The position numbers were made by a program, and so were the translations under genes. From Neisseria sicca (GTDB lineage Bacteria; Pseudomonadota; Gammaproteobacteria; Burkholderiales; Neisseriaceae), in NCBI RefSeq assembly GCF_017753665.1, contig NZ_CP072524.1, positions 62,001 through 126,000 of the forward strand: a stretch of DNA of 64,000 nt. The letters run 5' to 3'. Shown here piece after piece: positions 54,359 to 62,563 of the stretch. The notes beneath the pieces were generated by a model, which saw only the letters and a list, made by a program, of their open reading frames with translations, was not told where the DNA came from and searched no databases. The stretch's first letter is position 1. Each line of letters starts with the position of its first letter.

Positions 54359-56272
54359 ATGAGCCACACTCCGTTATTAGACACCATCCATCTGCCGCAG
54401 GATTTGCGCAGGCTGGATAAAAGCCTGCTGCCGCAGGTTGCCGCCGAGCTGCGGGAGTTCCTGTTGGATTCCGTCGGACAAACCGGCGGTCATTTCGCCA
54501 GCAACTTAGGCGCGGTCGAACTGACGGTGGCTCTGCACTACGTTTATCACACGCCTGAAGACAAGCTGGTTTGGGACGTCGGCCATCAAAGCTATCCGCA
54601 CAAAATCCTCACTGGACGCAAAAACCAAATGCACACCATGCGCCGCTACGGCGGCTTGGCGGGTTTCCCCAAGCGCAGCGAATCCGAATACGACGCTTTC
54701 GGCGTAGGACATTCATCCACCTCCATCGGCGCGGCTTTGGGCATGGCGGCGGCAGACAAACTCTTGGGCAGCGACCGCCGCAGCGTCGCCATTATCGGCG
54801 ACGGCGCGATGACAGCGGGTCAGGCGTTTGAAGCCTTGAACTGCGCGGGCGACATGGACGTGAACCTGCTGGTCATCCTCAACGACAACGAAATGTCGAT
54901 TTCCCCCAACGTCGGCGCGCTGCCGAAATACCTTGCCAGCAACGTCGTGCGCGATATGCGCGGCGTATTGAGCACCATCAAGGCGCAATCGAGCAAGGTT
55001 TTGGACAAGCTGCCCGGCGCGATGGAGCTTGCCCAAAAAGTCGAGCACAAAATCAAAACGCTGGCGGGCGAAGCCGAACACGCCAAGCAGTCGCTGTCTT
55101 TGTTTGAAAACTTCGGTTTCCGCTACACCGGCCCCGTCGACGGACATAACGTCGAGCATCTGGTTGACGTGTTGAAAGATTTGCGCGGCCGCAAAGGTCC
55201 GCAACTGCTGCACGTCATCACCAAAAAGGGCAACGGCTACAAACTCGCCGAAAACGACCCCGTCAAATACCACGCCGTTGCCAACCTGCCCAAAGACGTT
55301 TCAGACGACCTCAAAACCGCAACGTCGTCTGAAAAAGAAAACAAGCCCGCCGCCAAACCGACCTATACGCAAGTATTCGGCCAATGGCTGTGCGACCAGG
55401 CGGCGGCAGATTCCCGATTGGCGGCGATTACCCCCGCCATGCGCGAGGGCAGCGGACTGGTCGAATTCGAACAACAATTTCCCGACCGCTATTTCGATGT
55501 CGGCATCGCCGAGCAGCACGCCGTTACCTTTGCCGGCGGTTTGGCCTGCGAAGGCATGAAGCCCGTTGTCGCCATTTATTCCACCTTCCTCCAGCGCGCC
55601 TACGACCAACTGGTGCACGACATCGCCCTGCAAAACCTGCCCGTTTTGTTTGCCGTTGACCGCGCGGGCATCGTCGGCGCGGACGGCCCGACCCATGCCG
55701 GTTTGTACGATTTGAGCTTCTTGCGCTGCGTGCCGAACATGATTGTTGCCGCGCCGAGCGATGAAAACGAATGCCGCCTGCTGCTTTCGACCTGCTATCA
55801 GGCAGACGCCCCCGCCGCCGTCCGCTATCCGCGCGGTACGGGAACAGGCGCGCCCGTTTCAGACGGCCTCGAAACCGTAGCCATCGGCAAAGGCGTCATC
55901 CGCTGCCAAGGCGAGAAAACCGCATTCATTGCCTTCGGCAGCATGGTCGCCCCCGCATTGGCGGTTGCCGAAAAACTGAACGCCACCGTCGCCGATATGC
56001 GCTTCGTCAAACCGATAGACGAGGCACTCATCGTCCGCCTCGCCCAAAGCCACGACTACATTGTTACCGCCGAAGAAAACGCCGAACAAGGCGGCGCAGG
56101 CAGCGCGGTGTTGGAAGTGTTGGCGAAACACGGCATCTGCAAACCCGTTTTTCTTTTGGGCGTTGCTGACACCGTAACCGAACACGGCGATCCGAAAAAA
56201 CTTTTGGACGATTTGGGCTTGAGTGCTGACGCAATGGAAAAACGCATACGCGGCTGGCTGCCGAAAGTTTGA
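54359..56272 (+). CDS. dxs: 1-deoxy-D-xylulose-5-phosphate synthase
   Basis: Thiamine-diphosphate enzyme opening the non-mevalonate isoprenoid pathway; also feeds thiamine and pyridoxal. 637 residues. Motifs: DVGHQSYPHKILTGR near 74, GDGAMTAGQAFEALN with the ThDP-binding NDNEMSISPNVG, DGHN, and FDVGIAEQHAVTFAGGLA near 380. Two facing DUS copies near 55299-55337 encode the linker VSDDLKTATSSEKENK between the first two domains, a place that tolerates insertions. Confidence 0.97.
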   Translation: MSHTPLLDTIHLPQDLRRLDKSLLPQVAAELREFLLDSVGQTGGHFASNLGAVELTVALHYVYHTPEDKLVWDVGHQSYPHKILTGRKNQMHTMRRYGGLAGFPKRSESEYDAFGVGHSSTSIGAALGMAAADKLLGSDRRSVAIIGDGAMTAGQAFEALNCAGDMDVNLLVILNDNEMSISPNVGALPKYLASNVVRDMRGVLSTIKAQSSKVLDKLPGAMELAQKVEHKIKTLAGEAEHAKQSLSLFENFGFRYTGPVDGHNVEHLVDVLKDLRGRKGPQLLHVITKKGNGYKLAENDPVKYHAVANLPKDVSDDLKTATSSEKENKPAAKPTYTQVFGQWLCDQAAADSRLAAITPAMREGSGLVEFEQQFPDRYFDVGIAEQHAVTFAGGLACEGMKPVVAIYSTFLQRAYDQLVHDIALQNLPVLFAVDRAGIVGADGPTHAGLYDLSFLRCVPNMIVAAPSDENECRLLLSTCYQADAPAAVRYPRGTGTGAPVSDGLETVAIGKGVIRCQGEKTAFIAFGSMVAPALAVAEKLNATVADMRFVKPIDEALIVRLAQSHDYIVTAEENAEQGGAGSAVLEVLAKHGICKPVFLLGVADTVTEHGDPKKLLDDLGLSADAMEKRIRGWLPKV

Positions 56273-56324
56273 ACCGAAGCCGTTGTGAAAACGTGCCGCC
56301 ATTGAGCATTATTCAATTATTCAA

Positions 56325-56360
56325 AAAGGTCGTCTGAAAACTGATTTTCAGACGACCTTT
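56325..56360. terminator. DUS terminator after dxs
   Basis: AAAAGGTCGTCTGAAAA and TTTTCAGACGACCTTT with a short loop, about 55 bp past the dxs stop. Confidence 0.85.
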
Positions 56361-56386
56361 GCCATGTTTTCGATACGGTTTATTTA

Positions 56387-56492
56387 TATAGTGGATTAAC
56401 TTTAAACCAGTACGACGTTGCCTCGCCTTGCCGTACTATCTGTACTGTCTGCGGCTTCGTCGCCTTGTCCTGATTTTTGTTAATCCACTATA
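56387..56492. repeat. Correia repeat enclosed element (NEMIS), short form
   Basis: 106 bp bounded by inverted repeats TATAGTGGATTAA and TTAATCCACTATA. The interior holds the known core (GTACTATCTGTACTGTCTGC, GGCTTCGTCGCCTTGTCCTG) in reverse orientation. The roughly 50-bp central segment of the 150-bp form is missing. Correia elements are non-autonomous, insert at TA, fold as RNase III targets and can carry promoters or IHF sites. Their presence supports a Neisseria origin. Confidence 0.92.
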
Positions 56493-56696
56493 TCGGCGCA
56501 TTGCGAGTGGACGGAAATGACGGCTGATGATGTGTGCCGTATCAAAAACGAAGCGAACTGCCGTATCAAATAGCAAGCCTATGCCGTTGTTTCAAATTAC
56601 ACAGAGAATAGTACAGGTATTTTCTTTGGACATACCGTGAATCTTCTTTCAGACGACCTGTCGGCAGGCCGTCTGAACACGCAGATAGGAACTGAC
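56493..56696. other. Spacer between Correia element and nitrilase gene
   Basis: About 200 bp. It contains two DUS-related copies near the gene, TTTCAGACGACCTG (56648-56661) and the classical AG-DUS AGGCCGTCTGAAC (56667-56679). The direct repeat GCCGTATCAAA occurs twice (about 56535 and 56561). Confidence 0.5.
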
Positions 56697-57551
56697 ATGC
56701 AAAAAAACATCCGCGCAGCCGCCGTACAAATGATTTCGTCCACCAATCCCGATGCCAACATCGACACCATGAAACGCCTCGTGCGCCAAGCAGCCGAACA
56801 AGGCGCGGATTGGGTGTTGCTGCCTGAATATTGGCCGCTGATGGGGCGCAAGGATACTGACAAACTGGCTTTTGCCGAACCTTTAGTCGGTAGTAATTTT
56901 AGCGAAACCCGCTACGCTCGTTTTGGCGAAACTCGCTGCGCTCGTTTTCAGACGACCTTGAGCGAGACGGCGGCGGAATGCGGCGTCGTGCTGTTCGGCG
57001 GCACGATTCCGCTGGAAAGCCCCGATGCGGGAAAAGTGATGAACACGATGTTGGTGTACGACCGCGACGGCACGCAAATCGGGCTGTATCACAAAATGCA
57101 CCTGTTCGGTTTCTCAGGCTTGGGTGAACGCTATGCCGAGGCGGACACCATCAGCGCGGGCGGTGATGTGCCGAAATTGACCGCCGACGGCGTGCCGCTT
57201 GCCGCAGGCGTGTGCTACGACTTGCGTTTTCCCGAGTTTTTCCGCGCCCAGCAGCCGTTTGACGTTTTGCTGCTGCCCGCCGCTTTTACTTACACGACAG
57301 GCAAAGCGCATTGGGAATTGTTGCTGCGCGCCCGCGCGGTGGAAAATCAATGCTACGTCATCGCTTCGGCGCAAGGCGGCGAACACGAAAGCGGCAGGCG
57401 AACGTTCGGTCATAGCATGATTATCGATCCGTGGGGCGAAATCTTGGACGTATTGCCCGAAGGCGAGGGCATCGTCATCTCCGATTTGGACGCTGCAAGG
57501 CTGCAAAGCGTGCGCACCAGACTGCCCGCTTTGAAGCACAGGTTGTTGTGA
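56697..57551 (+). CDS. Carbon-nitrogen hydrolase (Nit1-like amidase)
   Basis: A 284-residue nitrilase-superfamily enzyme; the closest group I recognise includes deaminated-glutathione amidase, but substrate is uncertain. The catalytic triad is in place: Glu in VLLPEYW, Lys in YHKMHLFGFSG, Cys in GVCYDLRFPEFF. The start at ATG 56697 has AGGA 7 bp upstream. Between the Glu and Lys motifs is an in-frame insert of two 23-bp repeat units plus a DUS (56902-56957), encoding SETRYARFGETRCARFQTT. Confidence 0.9.
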   Translation: MQKNIRAAAVQMISSTNPDANIDTMKRLVRQAAEQGADWVLLPEYWPLMGRKDTDKLAFAEPLVGSNFSETRYARFGETRCARFQTTLSETAAECGVVLFGGTIPLESPDAGKVMNTMLVYDRDGTQIGLYHKMHLFGFSGLGERYAEADTISAGGDVPKLTADGVPLAAGVCYDLRFPEFFRAQQPFDVLLLPAAFTYTTGKAHWELLLRARAVENQCYVIASAQGGEHESGRRTFGHSMIIDPWGEILDVLPEGEGIVISDLDAARLQSVRTRLPALKHRLL

Positions 57552-57614
57552 AGACGATTAAAACGTGATTCAAGCTTGTAGAACAGGCATGAATGTGTTT
57601 GATGAAACAGTAAA

Positions 57615-57668
57615 AAAGGTCGTCTGAAACCAGTTTCATTTCGTTGAAACTGTTTTTCAGACGACCTT
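57615..57668. terminator. DUS terminator with nested stem
   Basis: AAAAGGTCGTCTGAAAC and TTTTCAGACGACCTTT enclose a second stem CAGTTTCA/TGAAACTG. Converging genes end on both sides, so it can serve both. Confidence 0.85.
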
Positions 57669-57693
57669 TGCGTTTGGGTAAACGGGTAGCGTG

Positions 57694-58134
57694 TTACGCC
57701 AGACCGTTTTGTTGCGCGTCTTGCAGGCGGGCTTCGAAATTGCTCAGGTTGACGCCTGCTTGTTGTGCGGCAGCGACGACTTTAGCGACGCGTGCACCGT
57801 TTTGCACCTGATGATAGCCCCAGAGCAGTGAGCAGCGGGTGCCGGTGCGGCAGTAGGCGAGGACGGGTTGGGGAACGCTTTTGAGCAGGTTTTGGAAAGC
57901 GGCGACATCGGCGGCGTTGATGGCGGGCGCGACGACGGGCTGATGGTGGTGTTCGCGGATGCCTGCGGCTTCAAGCCATCTTTCGACTTGTTTGAACGTA
58001 ACTTGGTTTTCTTCTTCGCCGTCGGGACGGTTGCAGATGACGGTTTGGATGCCGAGTTTGGCGGCTTCTTGTACGTCTGCTTCGGTCAGCTGCGGGGCGA
58101 TGTAGAGGTTGTCGGCAAGTTTTTGGATAGACAT
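57694..58134 (-). CDS. DUF442 / TIGR01244 phosphatase-like protein
   Basis: A 146-residue protein of the 'beta-lactamase hydrolase-like' (Blh) phosphatase-like family, sometimes fused to sulfur dioxygenases. Motifs are DNLYIAPQLTEADVQEAAKLGIQTVICNRPDGEE and the P-loop-like YCRTGTRCSLLWG. I start at ATG 58134, with AAAGGA 7 bp upstream; the frame opens 16 codons earlier. It lies 65 bp downstream of the M61 peptidase gene in the same direction, with a DUS pair between. Confidence 0.82.
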   Translation of the reverse strand: MSIQKLADNLYIAPQLTEADVQEAAKLGIQTVICNRPDGEEENQVTFKQVERWLEAAGIREHHHQPVVAPAINAADVAAFQNLLKSVPQPVLAYCRTGTRCSLLWGYHQVQNGARVAKVVAAAQQAGVNLSNFEARLQDAQQNGLA

Positions 58135-58157
58135 GGGTTTTCCTTTCTGTAAGTGGA

Positions 58158-58194
58158 TTTTCAGACGACCTCGATCCGGCACTCGAGGTCGTCT
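58158..58194. terminator. DUS inverted pair between M61 peptidase and DUF442 genes
   Basis: TTTTCAGACGACCTCGA and TCGAGGTCGTCTGAAAA point outward, so the stem is TCAGACGACCTCGA with its complement and the loop is TCCGGCAC. It follows the M61 stop at 58200. Confidence 0.8.
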
Positions 58195-58199
58195 GAAAA

Positions 58200-59963
58200 T
58201 CAGGCTCGGTCATTATAAAGCCAGTTTTCAAATAATTCGCGGTCGGTGATGTAGAGAACGGCGGTATCGGCTTCGGCGGCTTGGACGGTGATGTCGGCGA
58301 CGTACAGGATGCCGGTGCGGAAGTAGTGGAGGCGGGCGGTGGCGCCGATGGGGAGTTGCGCCCACTGTGCGGCAAGGTCGGTACAGGCGTAGCCGTCGAT
58401 GGCGATGATTTTGTCCTGCGGGCAGAGGGCGGCGTTTTCTGCGCTGCCGCCGTTGAAGACGTGAGTCAGGATGGCGTGGTCGCTGTTTTGTTTGAACCTG
58501 GCACCGAAGTCGGACGCGGGGGCGGGCGTTTCGGTTGGCGGTTCGGGCAGGAATGCGCCGCCGTGGCTGCGCGGTTGTGCCTGCCATTGCAGTCCGATGC
58601 CTATGGTGGCGAGGAGTTCGGCAAGGGGCAGATCGGTGGTGGAGTAGAGGGTCGTCTGAAAAAAGTCTTCGAGGTCTAGGCCGGTAAACGCTTGGCAACG
58701 GGCTTGCCATTGTTTTTCGGGGATGCCTTGCCGGGTCTTCAGCCAATCGCGGTAGTGTTGCTGCATGACGCTGTCGAGGGTGTGTCGTCCGCTGCTTTTG
58801 CTGCGGATGGCGAGGTCGAGGCAGAGGGCGGCAAGTGCGCCTTTTTGGTAGTAGCTGACGATGGCGTTGGGGCTGTTTTCGTCTTGTTTGTAGAATTTGT
58901 TCCAAGCGGTGAAGCTGGATTCGGCAAGGCTTTGTTTCAGACGACCTTTAGTTTGCTGCACGCGGGTGATGCTTTGGGCGAGCAGGCGCAGGTAGGCTTC
59001 GGGGGCGATGGTGCGGCTTCGGGCGAGGAAGAGGTCATCGTAGTATGAGGTGATGCCTTCAAATGCCCAGAGCTGCTCGGTGTAGTTTTCGCGGTCGAGG
59101 TCGTAGGGGGCGAAGGCGGCGGGTTTGATGGATTTGACGTTCCAGGCGTGGAAGTATTCGTGTGAGAACAGTCCGAGTAGTTGGGTGTAGGCATCGTTGG
59201 CGTCGGTCATGCCGTGCGGCGGCAGGCTGTGGCGGTCGGCGAGCAGGGCGGTGCTGCTGATGTGTTCCAGTCCGCCGTAGATGTTGTCGCCGACGTGGAG
59301 CAGGAAGAGGTAATGGGTGAACGGGGCAGGGGAGGGGAACATGGCCAGTTCGGTTTCGCAGATTGTGCGGATGTCTGACACGAGGCGGTCGCGGTCGAAA
59401 TCGGGATAGTGGCCGCTCAAGGCGATGCGGTGCGGGATGCCTCCGGCTTCAAAATCGAGAAATTCGATGTTGCCCAGTTCGACAGGGTGGTCGATTAAGT
59501 CATGGTATGAGGTCGTCTGAAAACCGTGGACGTTGGTTTGGGGCAGAGTGGTGGCAATCTGCCATGTTTTTGGCAGGATGGGGAATTCGATTTGGTGTGT
59601 GCTGTTTTCTTGTCCGTTTACCTGCAAAAAAAGGCATGCACCGTCAAAGAACCCGCGTTCGGCAGTCAAAAACGAGCCGCGGACGGACAGGTCGTAGGCG
59701 TAAACGGTGTAGTAAATTTCCCACTCGCCGGACTGCGGGGCAGTGCGCCATCGGTTTTTTTTGACTTGGGTCAGATGGGTATATTCGCCGTTGCAAAAGG
59801 CGCGGATGGTCGTAATGTTGCGCGAGAAATCGCGTATCAGATAGCTGCCGGGAACCCAGTTCGGAAGGCTGATTTCTGTTTCCAAATCATGTTCTTGTCG
59901 GAATGTTAGGCGGATGTGCCACTCGTGGGCGAGCGGGTTGGGGGTGATTTTGTAATTAATCAT
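58200..59963 (-). CDS. M61 family metallopeptidase (glycyl aminopeptidase-like)
   Basis: A 587-residue protein without signal peptide. It has a beta-rich N-terminal domain (LPNWVPGSYLIRDFSRNI), a gluzincin core with zinc motif HEYFHAWNVKSIKP near residue 265 and the substrate motif GGLEH near 228. A C-terminal PDZ domain follows (HVFNGGSAENAALCPQDKIIAIDG). Length and order are typical of M61. DUS copies lie in the gene at three places and encode FQTT or GRLKQS. Physiological substrate unknown. Confidence 0.9.
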   Translation of the reverse strand: MINYKITPNPLAHEWHIRLTFRQEHDLETEISLPNWVPGSYLIRDFSRNITTIRAFCNGEYTHLTQVKKNRWRTAPQSGEWEIYYTVYAYDLSVRGSFLTAERGFFDGACLFLQVNGQENSTHQIEFPILPKTWQIATTLPQTNVHGFQTTSYHDLIDHPVELGNIEFLDFEAGGIPHRIALSGHYPDFDRDRLVSDIRTICETELAMFPSPAPFTHYLFLLHVGDNIYGGLEHISSTALLADRHSLPPHGMTDANDAYTQLLGLFSHEYFHAWNVKSIKPAAFAPYDLDRENYTEQLWAFEGITSYYDDLFLARSRTIAPEAYLRLLAQSITRVQQTKGRLKQSLAESSFTAWNKFYKQDENSPNAIVSYYQKGALAALCLDLAIRSKSSGRHTLDSVMQQHYRDWLKTRQGIPEKQWQARCQAFTGLDLEDFFQTTLYSTTDLPLAELLATIGIGLQWQAQPRSHGGAFLPEPPTETPAPASDFGARFKQNSDHAILTHVFNGGSAENAALCPQDKIIAIDGYACTDLAAQWAQLPIGATARLHYFRTGILYVADITVQAAEADTAVLYITDRELFENWLYNDRA

Positions 59964-60292
59964 AACTATTGGTTCATTTGTTAAATTTTATGAATGAAAA
60001 GGGTGGATTATGCAATTCAATTTATATCAATAAAGCCTCATTCAAAAGGGAGGCTTGAAAAAATAAAGTAGTACTATTGGGAGGGTTTTTAAATAACATT
60101 ATGATTATAAAGTAAAAAATATAAAAAATCGATGGTGCGGTCATATGGTGTGAAATGTAATTCCGCTTGGCTAGGCTTGTCTTATATGTTAAATTTAGAA
60201 AAATTTAAACCTAGCCCTTATTGCGTTTTTTCAAAATGCATACGGCAAAGTGAGATAAAAAATTTTTATTCCCATAATTCATGGAGACTCTC
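59964..60292. promoter_or_regulatory. Divergent region M61 peptidase / ccoN
   Basis: About 330 bp, AT-rich, expected to hold the ccoNOQP promoter. A hairpin AAGCCTC/GAGGCTT lies at 60034-60057. Only an FNR half-site (ATCAA at about 60027) was seen, not a full TTGAT-N4-ATCAA. No DUS. A reading frame at 60132 has no support. Confidence 0.45.
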
Positions 60293-61726
60293 ATGGACAC
60301 ACAAACTTATAACTACAAAGTGGTGCGCCAGTTCGCCATCATGACCGTAGTTTGGGGTATTGTGGGCATGTTGGTCGGCGTCATTGTCGCCGCCCAATTG
60401 TTTGCCCCCGCCCTCGATTTATCAGATGTCGGCCCCTGGTTCCACTTCGGCCGTCTGCGTCCGTTGCACACCAACGCGGTAATTTTTGCGTTCGGCGGTT
60501 GCGGTCTGATGGGTACATCATACTACGTTGTTCAACGTACCTGTAATGCACGCCTGTTCGGCGGTTGGCTGCCGGCATTTACCTTCTGGGGTTGGCAGGC
60601 GGTTATCGTCTCTGCAGTCGTCAGCCTGCCTTTGGGTTATACCCAAGCTAAAGAGTATGCTGAATTGGAATGGCCTATCGACATCCTGATCGCTTTGGTT
60701 TGGATCGCTTACGCCATCGTATTCTTCGGTACGATTGCCAAACGTAAAATCAAACACATCTACGTTGCCAACTGGTTCTACGGCGGCTTCATTTTGGCCG
60801 TTGCTCTGTTGCACATTGTCAATAACATCAGCATCCCTGCTGGTCTGATGAAATCTTACCCCGTTTACGCGGGTGCGATCGATGCGATGGTTCAATGGTG
60901 GTACGGCCATAACGCGGTGGGCTTTTTCCTGACCGCGGGCTTCTTGGGTATGATGTACTACTTCGTACCGAAACAAGCAGGCCGTCCGGTTTATTCTTAC
61001 CGCCTGTCCGTCGTCCACTTCTGGGCTTTGATTTTTACCTATATGTGGGCAGGTTCTCACCACTTGCACTATACCGCGCTACCTGACTGGACCCAGTCCT
61101 TGGGTATGGTGTTGTCCCTGATTCTGTTCGCACCTTCTTGGGGCGGTATGATCAACGGTATCATGACCTTGTCCGGCGCATGGGACAAATTGCGTACCGA
61201 CCCTATCTTGAAATTCTTGATCGTTTCTCTGTCCTTCTACGGTATGTCCACCTTTGAAGGTCCGATGATGTCCATCAAAACCGTCAACGCTTTGAGCCAC
61301 TACACTGACTGGACTGTCGCACACGTTCATGCCGGCGCTTTGGGCTGGGTAGGTTTCGTGACCATTGGTTCCGTGTACTACATGATTCCGCGTCTGTTCG
61401 GTAAAAATGAAATGTACAGCACCAAATTGGTAGAAGCACACTTCTGGATTGCGACCATCGGCGTGGTTCTGTATATCGCCTCCATGTGGATTGCCGGTGT
61501 ATTGCAAGGTCTGATGTGGGGTTCTCTGAACGCTGACGGTACTTTGACTTATTCGTTTGTAGAGTCAGTTAAACGCACCATGCCTTACTACATGATTCGT
61601 TTCACCGGCGGCCTGCTGTACCTGAGCGGTATGTGTATCATGGCATACAACGTTTACCGTACAGCCATCAGTGGCAAAGCGGTTGATGCCGAGATTCCCG
61701 CGGTGTCTCAAACCCAGCACCACTAA
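60293..61726 (+). CDS. ccoN: cbb3-type cytochrome c oxidase, subunit I
   Basis: Catalytic haem-copper subunit of the high-affinity oxidase. 477 residues, about 12 hydrophobic helices. Haem and copper ligand histidines are visible in RLRPLHTNAVIF, MVQWWYGHNAVGFFLTAG, GSHHLHYTALPDW and SHYTDWTVAHVHAGALGW. I start at ATG 60293 (MDTQTYNYKVVRQF), with GGAG 7 bp upstream; an ATG four codons earlier contains that site. First gene of ccoNOQP. Confidence 0.97.
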   Translation: MDTQTYNYKVVRQFAIMTVVWGIVGMLVGVIVAAQLFAPALDLSDVGPWFHFGRLRPLHTNAVIFAFGGCGLMGTSYYVVQRTCNARLFGGWLPAFTFWGWQAVIVSAVVSLPLGYTQAKEYAELEWPIDILIALVWIAYAIVFFGTIAKRKIKHIYVANWFYGGFILAVALLHIVNNISIPAGLMKSYPVYAGAIDAMVQWWYGHNAVGFFLTAGFLGMMYYFVPKQAGRPVYSYRLSVVHFWALIFTYMWAGSHHLHYTALPDWTQSLGMVLSLILFAPSWGGMINGIMTLSGAWDKLRTDPILKFLIVSLSFYGMSTFEGPMMSIKTVNALSHYTDWTVAHVHAGALGWVGFVTIGSVYYMIPRLFGKNEMYSTKLVEAHFWIATIGVVLYIASMWIAGVLQGLMWGSLNADGTLTYSFVESVKRTMPYYMIRFTGGLLYLSGMCIMAYNVYRTAISGKAVDAEIPAVSQTQHH

Positions 61727-61749
61727 AAACATAAGAAAAGGCTACCAAA

Positions 61750-62361
61750 ATGAAATTACAACAATTAGCTGAAGAAAAAGTCGGCGTCCTGATTGTATTT
61801 ACCCTGCTTGTAGTCAGCGTAGGTCTGTTGATTGAAGCCGTGCCGCTGTTCTTCTCCAAGGCTGTAACCCAGCCTATTGAAGGTGTGAAACCTTATAACG
61901 CTTTGCAAGTGGCTGGTCGTGACATCTATATCCGCGAGGGTTGTTACAACTGTCACTCTCAAATGATTCGTCCGTTCCGTGCAGAAACCGAACGTTACGG
62001 TCACTACTCTGTTGCCGGTGAGTCTGTTTATGACCATCCATTCCAATGGGGTTCCAAACGTACCGGTCCGGATTTGGCTCGTGTGGGCGGCCGCTATTCC
62101 GACGAATGGCACCGCATCCACTTGCTGAATCCGCGCGACGTTGTGCCGGAGTCCAATATGCCTGCTTTCCCATGGCTTGCACGCAACAAAGTTGATGCCG
62201 AAGCAACCGTGGCGCATATGAAAGCCCTGCGTAAAGTTGGTACGCCTTACAGCGATGAAGAGATTGCAAAAGCTCCTGAAGCTTTGGCAGACAAATCAGA
62301 GCTGGATGCGGTGATTGCATACCTGCAAGGCTTAGGCTTGGCATTGAAAAACGTAAGGTAA
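61750..62361 (+). CDS. ccoO: cbb3-type cytochrome c oxidase, subunit II
   Basis: Membrane-anchored monohaem cytochrome c that passes electrons to CcoN. 203 residues: one N-terminal helix (VGVLIVFTLLVVSVGLLIEAVPLFF), the haem c site CYNCH near residue 66, and a late methionine ligand (VPESNMPAFPW). 23 bp after ccoN. Confidence 0.97.
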   Translation: MKLQQLAEEKVGVLIVFTLLVVSVGLLIEAVPLFFSKAVTQPIEGVKPYNALQVAGRDIYIREGCYNCHSQMIRPFRAETERYGHYSVAGESVYDHPFQWGSKRTGPDLARVGGRYSDEWHRIHLLNPRDVVPESNMPAFPWLARNKVDAEATVAHMKALRKVGTPYSDEEIAKAPEALADKSELDAVIAYLQGLGLALKNVR

Positions 62362-62365
62362 CATC

Positions 62366-62533
62366 ATGGACGCAAACTGGGCTCGCTCGCTCTTTACTGT
62401 TTGGGTTTTTATCAGCTTCATCTTAGTGCTTTATATTGTTTTTAATCGACGTAATAAAAAGAACTACGATGATGCTGCCAACAGTATTTTCGACAATGAT
62501 GATAAAGAGTCGTCTGAAAAAGACGGGCGATAA
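62366..62533 (+). CDS. ccoQ: cbb3-type cytochrome c oxidase, small subunit CcoQ
   Basis: A 55-residue protein with one membrane helix (SLFTVWVFISFILVLYIVFN) and a charged cytoplasmic tail; CcoQ helps stabilise the complex. It begins at ATG 62366, four bases past the ccoO stop, and ends 30 bp before ccoP. An imperfect DUS (AGTCGTCTGAAAA) lies in frame and encodes ESSEK. Confidence 0.93.
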   Translation: MDANWARSLFTVWVFISFILVLYIVFNRRNKKNYDDAANSIFDNDDKESSEKDGR

Positions 62534-62563
62534 CAGTTTAGTCCGTGATCACGGAGCAAAAGA

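Noticed and set aside
59964..60292. FNR box upstream of ccoN
   Set aside because: Only a half-site (ATCAA) is present. A full TTGAT-N4-ATCAA was not found by eye; a motif scan would settle it.
60132..60344. 70-codon frame overlapping the ccoN start
   Set aside because: No homology and it runs out of frame into ccoN; ccoN has a clear start and ribosome binding site.
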